This document shows, piece by piece, positions 1 to 5,940 of a stretch of DNA of 10,240 nucleotides. Origin of the DNA: Deltaproteobacteria bacterium (lineage in GTDB: Bacteria; Desulfobacterota; Syntrophia; Syntrophales; UBA5619); assembly GCA_023487865.1 (NCBI GenBank), contig JAMDBG010000089.1, positions 1 to 10,240 on the forward strand, written 5' to 3'. Position 1 is the stretch's first letter; each line of letters starts with the position of its first letter. The position numbers and the translations under genes were made by a program. The notes beneath the pieces are model-generated. The model was not told the origin of the DNA. It made no database searches and worked only from the letters and a program-made list of their open reading frames with translations.

Positions 1-246
1 GATGGCCACTGCCAAGGGACCCTTGAAATGCCCCTCCAATGCATTGAAACCGGTTTCGCGGGACGCGATGGAGAGCAGCGAGTTTTTTACGACCCTGAGT
101 TCTGCGTTTGATCTGCGCAGGACAACCCTCAAAGCCGTCATCTTCGCCACATCCATACCGCTGTAACCGGTCAGAACTGCCAATTTGAAATCTTTCAGCT
201 TCTCATGAAGTTCAGCAGCAACCTGCTCCTTCGTTCTCCGATCCAA
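1..246 (-). CDS. rplJ: 50S ribosomal protein L10, N-terminal part (runs off the window)
   Basis: L10 forms the base of the ribosomal stalk: its N-terminal domain binds 23S rRNA next to L11 and its C-terminal helix carries L7/L12 dimers. The 82 visible codons read as a typical L10 N-terminus: DRRTKEQVAAELHEKL, then a LTGYSGMDVAKMTALR stretch, a RVVKNSLL motif, and FKGPLAVAI at the edge. The start chosen is TTG at 246, because an AAGGAGG ribosome-binding site sits 7 bases upstream and no in-frame ATG is available nearby. The reading frame is open to base 1, so the C-terminal half and presumably rplL lie outside. An L10 leader RNA precedes it, so autogenous control by L10-L12 is likely. Identity is secure from sequence and position after rplK-rplA. 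Confidence 0.93.
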   Translation of the reverse strand, partial: MDRRTKEQVAAELHEKLKDFKLAVLTGYSGMDVAKMTALRVVLRRSNAELRVVKNSLLSIASRETGFNALEGHFKGPLAVAI

Positions 247-279
247 TCCTCAACCTCCTTTCCTTCTAAGATGTTTCCC

Positions 280-300
280 GGGCCTTCCGAAAGAAAGCCC
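280..300 (-). promoter_or_regulatory. 8-bp hairpin between the L10 leader and rplJ
   Basis: On the minus strand GGGCTTTC and GAAGGCCC can pair over 8 bp (one G-U) around a 5-base loop. It stands 34 bases upstream of the rplJ start and just after the L10 leader. No U-run follows, so it is not an intrinsic terminator. It may be part of the leader's regulatory fold; this is inference. Confidence 0.35.
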
Positions 301-370
301 CTTTGAAAGTCAGAGAACCAAGCAGCATACAGGATGAGTCCCTTGACCAAAACGGTCACCTTTTTCATCA

Positions 371-428
371 CAGTCTCGGCAGGCCGATCAATGGCGTTTA
401 AACTTCCCGTACCTGCTGTCTCAGACCC
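371..428 (-). promoter_or_regulatory. Ribosomal protein L10 leader RNA (autoregulatory mRNA element)
   Basis: Read on the minus strand, this segment carries the conserved L10-leader core: AGACAGCAGGU on the 5' side, a loop containing GUUUAAAC, then GGCCUGCCGAGACU on the 3' side. CAGGU pairs with GCCUG, and the flanking GUCU/AGAC bases can extend the stem around an internal loop of the kink-turn type that L10-(L12)4 recognises. It lies 125 bases upstream of rplJ, within a 217-base gap after rplA, where this element is found in many bacteria. By family knowledge, free L10-L12 complex binds it and represses rplJ-rplL. The exact ends are approximate. Confidence 0.85.
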
Positions 429-463
429 TTATTTTCAACTATCCCCTGACCCGGGTCACGGGA

Positions 464-1162
464 TTACACACTTTTAACGGAGAAGGGATCTATCTTCACT
501 CCGGGACCCATGACGGTCGAAAGAGAAATACTCCTAATATAGAGCCCTTTACTCGATGCAGGCTTCAATTTGATGATCATTTCGACCAGGGCAAGAAAAT
601 TTTCCTTCAATTTGTCAGCCCCAAACGATGCCTTACCGATAGGGCAATGAACAATACCTGCCTTTTCTACCCGGAATTCGACCTTACCAGCCTTCAGTTC
701 CTGAACGGTCCTGCCCACGTCAAAGGTCACCGTTCCTACTTTCGGATTCGGCATCAGACCTCGGGGACCGAGTATTTTACCCAACTTACCCACACTCCCC
801 ATCATATCCGGCGTAGCTATGACCCGATCAAATTCGAGCCAGCCGCCCTTGATTTTTTCCACCACGTCTTCGGACCCGACGACATCGGCACCTGCTTCCA
901 GCGCCTCTTTTTCCTTTTCGCCCTTAGCAAAAACCAGCACCCGGACCGATTTTCCCAGCCCGTTGGGAAGGACCACGGAACCCCGGACCATCTGGTCGGC
1001 ATGCGCCGGATTCACACCGAGGCGGATGGCGGCCGCGACGGTCTCATCAAATTTCGCCCTCTTTACGGCGACAACCAAATCTATTGCCTCGCTGAAAGGA
1101 TAGCGCTTTCCCATTTCAATTTTTTTTGCTGCTTCTAAATATTTCTTCCCTCTCTTAGCCAT
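464..1162 (-). CDS. rplA: 50S ribosomal protein L1
   Basis: L1 binds 23S rRNA at the E-site stalk, helps release deacylated tRNA, and in many bacteria represses its own rplK-rplA mRNA. The 232-residue length is normal for the family. The N-terminus MAKRGKKY and the signature around residues 122-141 (VGKLGKILGPRGLMPNP) are diagnostic, and the C-terminal SISLSTVMGPGVKIDP is also typical. The ATG at 1162 is preceded by a GAGGG ribosome-binding site. It follows rplK by 114 bases and is followed by the L10 leader and rplJ, the standard order. Nothing is truncated or unusual. Confidence 0.97.
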   Translation of the reverse strand: MAKRGKKYLEAAKKIEMGKRYPFSEAIDLVVAVKRAKFDETVAAAIRLGVNPAHADQMVRGSVVLPNGLGKSVRVLVFAKGEKEKEALEAGADVVGSEDVVEKIKGGWLEFDRVIATPDMMGSVGKLGKILGPRGLMPNPKVGTVTFDVGRTVQELKAGKVEFRVEKAGIVHCPIGKASFGADKLKENFLALVEMIIKLKPASSKGLYIRSISLSTVMGPGVKIDPFSVKSV

Positions 1163-1276
1163 AACACGCCCTCAAATCGAAACCATCCTCCAGGGATAGA
1201 GTCTCCCCTTCATGGTCACTTTAAGACACCCGAAAAACCGATCCCTCCGACATCCGGCCGGAAGCACTCCGGGTCA

Positions 1277-1702
1277 TCATCCTGTAATTTCAATCCCCAT
1301 GGATCTCGCCGTCCCCTCAACGATCCTCATCGCGCCCTCGATATTGACGGCATTGAGGTCATTGTACTTCAGCTCAGCTATTTCCCGGACCTGCTTAACC
1401 GTGACCGCCCCCACCTTGTCGCGCTTGGGATCACCCGAACCCTTGGCGATTTTAGCCGCCTGCTTCAGCAGCACGGAAGCCGGAGGCGTCTTGGTCACGA
1501 AGGTAAAGGACCTGTCTACATAAACGGTTATGACGACCGGGATGACCATCCCTTCCTGGTTCTGCGTCTGAGCATTATAAGCCTTGCAGAACTCCATGAT
1601 GTTCACTCCGTGCTGGCCGAGTGCCGGACCGATCGGAGGTGAAGGTGTTGCCTTGCCTGCTTTGATCTGAAGTTTAATATTCGCGATTACCTTTTTTGCC
1701 AT
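1277..1702 (-). CDS. rplK: 50S ribosomal protein L11
   Basis: L11 binds the GTPase-associated region of 23S rRNA and takes part in factor-dependent GTP hydrolysis and in RelA activation. From the ATG at 1702 the protein is 141 residues, the usual length. Residues 22-39 (PPIGPALGQHGVNIMEFC) form the conserved N-terminal element where thiopeptide antibiotics act, and the C-terminal RNA-binding signature is at about 106-136 (REIAELKYNDLNA to RIVEGTARSMG). An in-frame GTG three codons upstream (1711) is less likely, because the AGGGTGA that contains it is well placed as the ribosome-binding site for the ATG. It lies 82 bases after nusG, in the canonical nusG-rplK-rplA order. Confidence 0.97.
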   Translation of the reverse strand: MAKKVIANIKLQIKAGKATPSPPIGPALGQHGVNIMEFCKAYNAQTQNQEGMVIPVVITVYVDRSFTFVTKTPPASVLLKQAAKIAKGSGDPKRDKVGAVTVKQVREIAELKYNDLNAVNIEGAMRIVEGTARSMGIEITG

Positions 1703-1784
1703 TCTGCTCACCCTGACTGATATTGGAGGTTAAAAGAAACGGAAAGGGACAGTTGCTGACACCTTTACCATTCGCCTCTTATGT

Positions 1785-2315
1785 CTAATTCTGCATCACC
1801 TGGATAAAATCCAGCTCCACGGGCGTCGACCGACCGAAAATGCTGACAATCACGCGTAATTTACCCTTTTCCGGCTTCACCTCATCGATCAACCCGTCAA
1901 AATTGGTAAAGGGACCATCGATGATCTTTACATGATCACCCACATCGAATTTGAATTTCGGTTTGGGTTTCAGTGTCCCCTCGTCTATCCTTGTTCTGAG
2001 GTTCTCGACATCTTTGTCGGAAATCGGAGAAGGCCTGTCCTTGCTGCCGATAAAACCCGTCACTTTGGGGGTGTCTTTCACGATGTGCCATGTATCATCG
2101 TTGAGTTCCATCCGGACGAGGATATAACCGGGGAAGAACTTCCGCTTTGATGTTTTTTTCTCACCCGATACCAGTTCGACGATGTCCTCCTCCGGAATCA
2201 GAATGTCAGAGAAGTAGGCCTGCTTCCCGGCCGTTTCGATACGCTCCTGGAGAGAAAGCTTCACCCGGTTTTCAAAGCCGGAATATGTATGTACAACATA
2301 CCACCTGAAAGCCAT
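1785..2315 (-). CDS. nusG: Transcription termination/antitermination factor NusG
   Basis: NusG binds RNA polymerase across the DNA channel, increases processivity and links transcription to Rho or to the ribosome. The chosen start (MAFRWYVVHTYSGFE) gives 176 residues, normal for NusG. The NGN domain covers about residues 4-100, including the RKFFPGYILVRM segment at 58-69. The KOW domain covers about 124-155, with DVGDHVKIIDGPFTNFDG. The frame stays open upstream to 2342, but that extension overlaps secE and lacks family similarity. From the ATG at 2315, four bases separate it from the secE stop, and only a weak GGGA precedes it, which suggests translational coupling to secE. Context secE-nusG-rplK is universal in this kind of operon. 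Confidence 0.96.
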   Translation of the reverse strand: MAFRWYVVHTYSGFENRVKLSLQERIETAGKQAYFSDILIPEEDIVELVSGEKKTSKRKFFPGYILVRMELNDDTWHIVKDTPKVTGFIGSKDRPSPISDKDVENLRTRIDEGTLKPKPKFKFDVGDHVKIIDGPFTNFDGLIDEVKPEKGKLRVIVSIFGRSTPVELDFIQVMQN

Positions 2316-2319
2316 TGGA

Positions 2320-2523
2320 TTATCCCAGCACAAGCCTGACAATCTTTGTCAGGCCAAAATCGACTATCCCCAAGAAAGTAGACACAATAAGCACCACGAT
2401 GATGACTACAGATGTGGAAGCAAGGGTCTGCTTGGGCGTCGGCCATGTGACCTTTTTGAGCTCAACTTTCGAGCCTGCCAGAAACAGTTTAAACTTCTCG
2501 ATAACAACCTTTATCCTATCCAT
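2320..2523 (-). CDS. secE: Preprotein translocase subunit SecE
   Basis: SecE clamps the two halves of SecY in the inner-membrane SecYEG channel for protein export. The protein is 67 residues, the short single-helix form common outside the enteric bacteria. Residues 21-29 (ELKKVTWPT) are the conserved amphipathic-helix motif, and a hydrophobic transmembrane segment spans about 36-58 (TSVVIIVVLIVSTFLGIVDF). The ATG at 2523 is preceded by AGGGGAAG at suitable spacing. It follows tRNA-Trp by 44 bases and runs directly into nusG. Confidence 0.96.
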   Translation of the reverse strand: MDRIKVVIEKFKLFLAGSKVELKKVTWPTPKQTLASTSVVIIVVLIVSTFLGIVDFGLTKIVRLVLG

Positions 2524-2567
2524 CCGGCTTCCCCTGATTTCTCTATACCCGGTCCTTACTTTTAAAT

Positions 2568-2644
2568 TGGCAGGCCAGGAGGGACTTGAACCCCCAGCAT
2601 CCGGATTTGGAGTCCGGCGCTCTATCCATTAGAGCTACTGGCCT
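2568..2644 (-). tRNA. tRNA-Trp (anticodon CCA)
   Basis: A full cloverleaf can be folded on the minus strand. The acceptor AGGCCAG pairs with CTGGCCT, the D-stem is GCTC/GAGC, and the anticodon stem CCGGA/TCCGG encloses CTCCAAA with anticodon CCA. The T-loop is TTCAAGT, discriminator G, and the 3' CCA is encoded. It is 77 bases long. Placement between rpmG and secE is a common bacterial arrangement, so it is probably processed out of the same transcript. Confidence 0.97.
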
Positions 2645-2680
2645 GTCCGGTCGATCGCGGCCGCATCATGCCTTTGAAGC

Positions 2681-2830
2681 TTACTTTGTCTCCCGGTGCA
2701 GCTTATGAGACCTGCAGAACTTACAGTATTTTTTCATCTCCAACCGATTCTGCATGGTCCTTTTGTTTTTGGTCGTCGTGTAATTGCGCTGTTTACATTC
2801 TGTACAGGCCAGGGTAATGATATTTCGCAT
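2681..2830 (-). CDS. rpmG: 50S ribosomal protein L33 (zinc-ribbon form)
   Basis: This small reading frame encodes 49 residues beginning MRNIITLACTECKQRNYTTT and ending RSHKLHRETK, the standard size and sequence pattern of L33. Four cysteines form two CxxC pairs (C9/C12 and C36/C39), so this is the zinc-binding form rather than the cysteine-less paralogue. The ATG at 2830 is preceded by AAGGTGG 8 bases upstream. It lies 21 bases after tRNA-Thr(GGT) and 36 bases before tRNA-Trp. In many relatives tuf sits immediately upstream; here a tRNA does. Confidence 0.96.
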   Translation of the reverse strand: MRNIITLACTECKQRNYTTTKNKRTMQNRLEMKKYCKFCRSHKLHRETK

Positions 2831-2851
2831 GATCAAACCACCTTACATCAA

Positions 2852-2927
2852 TGGAGCCCACGACCAGGATCGAACTGGTGACCTCATCCTTACCAAGGAT
2901 GTGCTCTACCGACTGAGCTACGTGGGC
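2852..2927 (-). tRNA. tRNA-Thr (anticodon GGT)
   Basis: The acceptor GCCCACG pairs with CGTGGGC, the D-stem is GCTC/GAGC, the anticodon stem ATCCT/AGGAT encloses TGGTA with anticodon GGT, and the T-loop is TTCGATC. Discriminator T and CCA are encoded; length is 76 bases. It corresponds in position to thrT of the E. coli thrU-tyrU-glyT-thrT cluster. A 124-base spacer with no gene separates it from tRNA-Gly. Confidence 0.97.
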
Positions 2928-3052
2928 CGGTTATCCTCATCTAAAGAAACCGCCCTCTCTCCGAAGTAACAACCAGCACCACAACCATCTTCACCTTGGC
3001 TGAATCGGCGGTGCTCCCATGGAGAACCGGCAACGCCTCTTGCCAGATAAAT

Positions 3053-3128
3053 TGGAGCGGGAAACGGGATTCGAACCCGCGACCCTCAGCTTGGAAGGCT
3101 GACGCTCTAGCCACTGAGCTACTCCCGC
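3053..3128 (-). tRNA. tRNA-Gly (anticodon TCC)
   Basis: The acceptor GCGGGAG pairs with TTCCCGC (last pair G-U), the D-stem is GCTC/GAGC, the anticodon stem TCAGC/GCTGA encloses CTTCCAA with anticodon TCC, and the T-arm is GCGGG TTCGAAT CCCGT. Discriminator T and CCA are encoded; length is 76 bases. It corresponds in position to glyT of the E. coli cluster. Confidence 0.97.
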
Positions 3129-3207
3129 TTATAATAATAAAACAACAGTACCTGCTATCCCCAATATCCCGGACAGCAACCTTCCACCGCAACAGACAAC
3201 AGAGATA

Positions 3208-3292
3208 TGGTGGAGGGGGGAGGGTTCGAACCTCCGTAGGCTTCGCCGGCAGATTTACAGTCTGCTCCCTTTGACCGCTCGGGAACCCCTCC
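3208..3292 (-). tRNA. tRNA-Tyr (anticodon GTA)
   Basis: This is a class II tRNA of 85 bases with a long variable arm. The acceptor GGAGGGG pairs with CCCCTCC, the anticodon stem GCAGA/TCTGC encloses CTGTAAA with anticodon GTA, a variable arm follows (CGGCGAAGCCTACG region), and the T-loop is TTCGAAC. Discriminator A and CCA are encoded. It lies 19 bases after tRNA-Thr(TGT). Confidence 0.97.
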
Positions 3293-3311
3293 ATGCACTC
3301 GGTCATCTTCC

Positions 3312-3387
3312 TGGAGCTGGCGATGGGACTTGAACCCGCAACCTGCTGATTACAAATCAGCTGCTCTACCGATTGAGCTACGCCAGC
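3312..3387 (-). tRNA. tRNA-Thr (anticodon TGT)
   Basis: The acceptor GCTGGCG pairs with CGCCAGC, the D-stem is GCTC/GAGC, the anticodon stem CTGAT/ATCAG encloses TTGTA with anticodon TGT, and the T-loop is TTCAAGT. Discriminator T and CCA are encoded; length is 76 bases. It is the first gene after the promoter at 3480-3508. Confidence 0.97.
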
Positions 3388-3479
3388 GATCCTAACCATC
3401 TAACATAAAAAATCATTCGTCGAATAAAGAACCTTCGCACATTCCTGATAGGACCCTTTACAGTCTATGCGAAACGCAG

Positions 3480-3508
3480 ATACTAATTTTTATGCACTGA
3501 TTTGTCAA
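3480..3508 (-). promoter_or_regulatory. Sigma-70 type promoter of the tRNA-rpmG-secE operon
   Basis: On the minus strand a perfect -35 TTGACA (3508-3503) is followed by a 17-base spacer and a -10 TAGTAT (3485-3480). The bases just after the -10 are GC-rich (CTGCG), as in discriminators of stringently controlled stable-RNA promoters. The predicted start of transcription is near 3473, leaving a leader of about 85 bases before tRNA-Thr(TGT). Assignment rests on consensus match and position only. Confidence 0.7.
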
Positions 3509-3859
3509 GATAATTTTTTAATTTCTACCCTCTCCGGAACGACCAATGAATTTCAGCTTCTTTCCTTAGATACCCCAACAATAACAATAAAGATCACTGT
3601 TCCATGGAAAAACCCACGTCACGCTCCGTGCTACACCCTGCTCCGCGACAGGCCCATGACAGTCTTGAGGCCTGACGCGATGAATTTATCGAACCAAGCG
3701 CACCTTAAATTATCTGATTTTGTTACGCAGTTATCCCGCATTCGAGGTGTTATCGACCAAGAGAGTATAATAAACCTAAATCAAGGCTTCATATAGAGGT
3801 TGATTATTAACACGTAAAACGAGAAATGTAAAGGATAATCAAAGTGAATCCCTTACCCG
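3509..3859. other. AT-rich stretch with no convincing gene
   Basis: This part of the gap between the operon promoter and the DUF1178 gene holds no recognisable gene. A 109-codon plus-strand frame (3467-3796) starts inside the opposing promoter, has no clear ribosome-binding site and resembles no family I know. Near the right end, TTGATTAT (3800-3807) and ATAATCAA (3835-3842) form a perfect 8-bp inverted repeat around 27 bases. It could be a weak structure after the DUF1178 stop, but it has no GC-rich stem. A TATAAT on the plus strand (about 3767) lacks a good -35. Confidence 0.4.
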
Positions 3860-4276
3860 CTAAGCATCAAACTTTGGCAAGGGAAGCTTGATGAACCGGA
3901 CACCCTCTTCTCGCATATGTTCTTCTTCGCTTTGGGTTGTGGTCCCTTGAATATTTCTCTTGTCTTCTTCTCCATGGTGAATCCGAAGGGCGACCTCCGC
4001 AAATTTATCGCCCACATCGTCAAAGTTCTTATTGATGTACTCCTGAAATTCTCTCAAGACCTTCAGTGGCGACACCCCAACCTCCGCTTTTTCTCGTGAA
4101 GAATGGCCGTCCCTTCCCATGACGGCCACTGAGGAAGGAATCACTGACGCATCGGTTTTTCCGCAGACGGGACAGGCAATGAGTGCTCTCGCCTTCTGCT
4201 CCTCGAAGGCCCCCCTGCCTTGGAACCACCCCTCGAACTTGTGGCCATCCCCGCATCTCAAATCGTAAACAATCAC
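3860..4276 (-). CDS. DUF1178 family protein, putative zinc-binding
   Basis: The 138-residue protein matches the DUF1178 pattern known from proteobacteria. It opens MIVYDLRCGDGHKFEGWF, has a CPVC at residues 35-38, and ends with EEGVRFIKLPLPKFDA, the characteristic acidic/glycine then LPLP tail. Cys8, Cys35 and Cys38 with nearby histidines suggest a small zinc ribbon at the N-terminus, as in FmdB-like regulators; the function of the family is unknown. Residues 69-102 (SPLKVLREFQEYINKNFDDVGDKFAEVALRIHHG in part) form a likely helical conserved segment. The start is GTG at 4276 with a GGGGGA ribosome-binding site 6 bases upstream. It appears to be a single-gene unit with its own promoter, divergent from tRNA-Pro. 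Confidence 0.85.
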   Translation of the reverse strand: MIVYDLRCGDGHKFEGWFQGRGAFEEQKARALIACPVCGKTDASVIPSSVAVMGRDGHSSREKAEVGVSPLKVLREFQEYINKNFDDVGDKFAEVALRIHHGEEDKRNIQGTTTQSEEEHMREEGVRFIKLPLPKFDA

Positions 4277-4302
4277 AATTTTCCCCCTGATACCGATGTC
4301 GG

Positions 4303-4331
4303 ATTATATTTACCATGTCTGACGATAAAAA
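4303..4331 (-). promoter_or_regulatory. Putative promoter of the DUF1178 gene
   Basis: On the minus strand a perfect -10 TATAAT (4308-4303) stands about 27 bases upstream of the GTG start. A 17-base spacer leads to a poor -35, TTTTTA (4331-4326). Transcription would begin near 4296, giving a leader of about 20 bases that includes the GGGGGA site. The -35 is weak, so strength is uncertain. Confidence 0.45.
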
Positions 4332-4542
4332 ACAACCCGGCTTTCAACCTGCTTGCGTGTATCCTTGCTGTTGAGGGGCAATCCGCATCAATCAATACAA
4401 AACCAACCATCCAGGGATCGGGATCGCGAACGGATCACATTGGGTGCAAAAACCAGACGGCCCGATGGTAAAAGATCCTCCAGCAAGCCAATCTCTTTAG
4501 AATACATGAGGGATGAATTTTTTCAGCGCATGAAAATAATAA
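4332..4542. other. Intergenic region between divergent DUF1178 and tRNA-Pro promoters
   Basis: I see no gene, RNA or repeat here. Short plus-strand frames in this stretch (for example from 4353) lack ribosome-binding sites and family resemblance. The two divergent promoters at its ends account for its position. Confidence 0.4.
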
Positions 4543-4571
4543 TGGACATTTCCCGATAAATTAGTTATTAA
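4543..4571 (+). promoter_or_regulatory. Sigma-70 type promoter of tRNA-Pro
   Basis: TGGACA (4543-4548, five of six to consensus) and TATTAA (4566-4571, four of six) are separated by exactly 17 bases. The tRNA begins 10 bases after the -10, so transcription would start within a few bases of the mature 5' end, around 4578. Confidence 0.65.
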
Positions 4572-4581
4572 GAAAGGATGT

Positions 4582-4658
4582 CGGGATGTGGCCCAGCTTG
4601 GTAGGGCACTGCGTTCGGGACGCAGGAGTCGCGCGTTCAAATCGCGCCATCCCGACCA
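4582..4658 (+). tRNA. tRNA-Pro (anticodon CGG)
   Basis: The acceptor CGGGATG pairs with CATCCCG, the D-arm is GCCC/GGGC, the anticodon stem CTGCG/CGCAG encloses TTCGGGA with anticodon CGG, and the T-loop is TTCAAAT. Discriminator A and CCA are encoded; length is 77 bases. It resembles E. coli proK in overall layout. It is the only well-supported plus-strand gene in the window and is transcribed toward the end of pilC. Confidence 0.97.
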
Positions 4659-4665
4659 TTTTTTT
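4659..4665 (+). terminator. T-run directly after tRNA-Pro
   Basis: Seven consecutive T residues follow the encoded CCA. The GC-rich T-arm and acceptor stem of the tRNA just upstream could serve as the terminating structure; there is no separate hairpin before the T-run. Role as terminator is inferred. Confidence 0.4.
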
Positions 4666-4729
4666 CATTGCCGATCAGGTCGGAAGATATTCAGGTCTTG
4701 CGTCCGTGCCGTCTGGATATCCTTCAGCG

Positions 4730-5938
4730 CTATCCCGCTGCCGAGGCCATTTGAAAGATGGGCAGGTACATGGCAATGATCATCCCGCCGACCATGCCAC
4801 CCAGAAAAACCATCATAAAAGGTTCCAACAGGGCAGTCATGGCACCGACCGCTGCGTCCACCTCATCATCATAAAAATCAGCAATCTTGGAAAGCATGGT
4901 ATCCAGAGCACCCGTGGCCTCACCTACTGCAATCATCTGCACTACCATCGGCGGGAAGATGCCCGTTTCCATCAGTGGTTCAGCAATCGCCTTCCCTTCA
5001 CTGATACTCTGCCTGGTTTTCATGAGGGCGATTTCGATAATCTTGTTCCCCGAGGTCCTGCTGACGATACCCATGCCTTCCATAATCGGTACACCGCTCT
5101 GCAGCATGGTGGCAAGGGTCCTAGTGAACTTCGCTACGGCTACTTTTTTCAACAGAGGGCCAAAAATCGGTGATTTGAGAACAAGAGCGTCGAGGGCCAG
5201 CCGCCCTTTTTCGGTCGCATAATACCGCTTGAAAACAAAAAAGAGGATGAAAAGACCGATCCCCATATAGGTAAAGTAATTCTGTGCGAACTGGCTGGCA
5301 TTCACTATAAACTGGGTTGGTGCGGGCAGGGCCGAACCTATCCCCTCGAACATCTCCTGGAAGACCGGGATGACTTTCAAGAGCAGAATAGCCATGACGC
5401 CAATCGAAACGGCCAGAACAGTGATCGGATAGGTCATCGCCCCCTTGACCTTCCTTTTCAACTTCATCGCTTTCTCCATGTATCCAGACAGACGATTGAG
5501 AATCACATCCAGGACGCCGCCACTCTCGCCCGCAGCCACGAGATTGATGAAGAGGTCATCGAATATTGCCGGATATTTCTTCAGGGCATCGGTCAGTGTG
5601 GAGCCTCCCTCTATTTCCTCCTTGATGGAGTTGATCACCTTGGCAAACGCCTTGTTCCGTTCCTGTTTTGCCAGAAGATCGAGGCATTGGATCAGCGGAA
5701 GGCCCGCATTGATCATCGTCGCAAAGATTCGGGCAAAGACGACCACATCCTTCTCCGAAACCTTTTTCTTTAGAAAGGGAATATACTCCAGAAGATCCTT
5801 GGGCTTCTCGCTCACGGTGATGGATTTATACCCCTGCCGGCGCAACAGTCCTCTGGCGGCTGCTTCGTCGGCGGCATCCAGCTCACCTCTCTTCGTTTCG
5901 CCCTTTTTCGTTTCCGCCTTCCAGACGAATATCGGCAT
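4730..5938 (-). CDS. pilC: Type IV pilus inner-membrane platform protein PilC (GspF family)
   Basis: PilC is the polytopic inner-membrane protein that couples the PilB/PilT ATPases to pilin assembly and disassembly. The 402 residues are normal length. Two T2SSF domains are visible at about 66-190 and 269-392. The family signature KGAMTYPITVL (166-176) runs to VIPVF, and the second repeat carries QMIAVGEATGALDTML (334-349). Membrane segments are at about 170-190, 222-238 and 372-393. The N-terminal FVWKAETKKGETKRGELDA is typical of PilC rather than of GspF. The ATG at 5938 follows the rlmB stop by two bases with only a distant GGGAG, so coupling to rlmB translation is likely. No pilB, pilT or pilin gene is adjacent, which is unusual. 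A T2SS GspF role is the alternative. Confidence 0.92.
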   Translation of the reverse strand: MPIFVWKAETKKGETKRGELDAADEAAARGLLRRQGYKSITVSEKPKDLLEYIPFLKKKVSEKDVVVFARIFATMINAGLPLIQCLDLLAKQERNKAFAKVINSIKEEIEGGSTLTDALKKYPAIFDDLFINLVAAGESGGVLDVILNRLSGYMEKAMKLKRKVKGAMTYPITVLAVSIGVMAILLLKVIPVFQEMFEGIGSALPAPTQFIVNASQFAQNYFTYMGIGLFILFFVFKRYYATEKGRLALDALVLKSPIFGPLLKKVAVAKFTRTLATMLQSGVPIMEGMGIVSRTSGNKIIEIALMKTRQSISEGKAIAEPLMETGIFPPMVVQMIAVGEATGALDTMLSKIADFYDDEVDAAVGAMTALLEPFMMVFLGGMVGGMIIAMYLPIFQMASAAG

Positions 5939-5940
5939 AA

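Noticed and set aside
647..1138. A 163-codon plus-strand open frame
   Set aside because: It lies wholly antisense to rplA, whose protein sequence is diagnostic.
1163..1276. Possible L1-binding autoregulatory site in the rplK-rplA gap
   Set aside because: The stretch contains GGAG-rich segments, but I could not match a specific L1 target fold; the classical site lies before rplK. The 82-base nusG-rplK gap also gave no clear match.
2941..3399. A 152-codon minus-strand open frame with phrases such as GVAQSVEQL and VAGSSPIASS
   Set aside because: It is translated tRNA sequence: it runs through tRNA-Thr, tRNA-Tyr and tRNA-Gly. Such phrases are a well-known artefact in databases. The antisense frames at 2315-2632 and 2784-2969 (for example GQEGLEPPASG) have the same origin.
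3467..3796. A 109-codon plus-strand open frame in the AT-rich gap
   Set aside because: It begins inside the opposing tRNA operon promoter, has no clear ribosome-binding site, and its product resembles no family I know. Kept only as an unexplained gap.
4659..4729. Terminator for pilC in the gap facing tRNA-Pro
   Set aside because: Only a 4-bp CCGA/TCGG stem is present on the minus strand, and no T-run follows it, so I do not call a terminator.
4586..5173. A 195-codon plus-strand open frame
   Set aside because: It starts inside tRNA-Pro and then runs antisense to pilC; no independent support.
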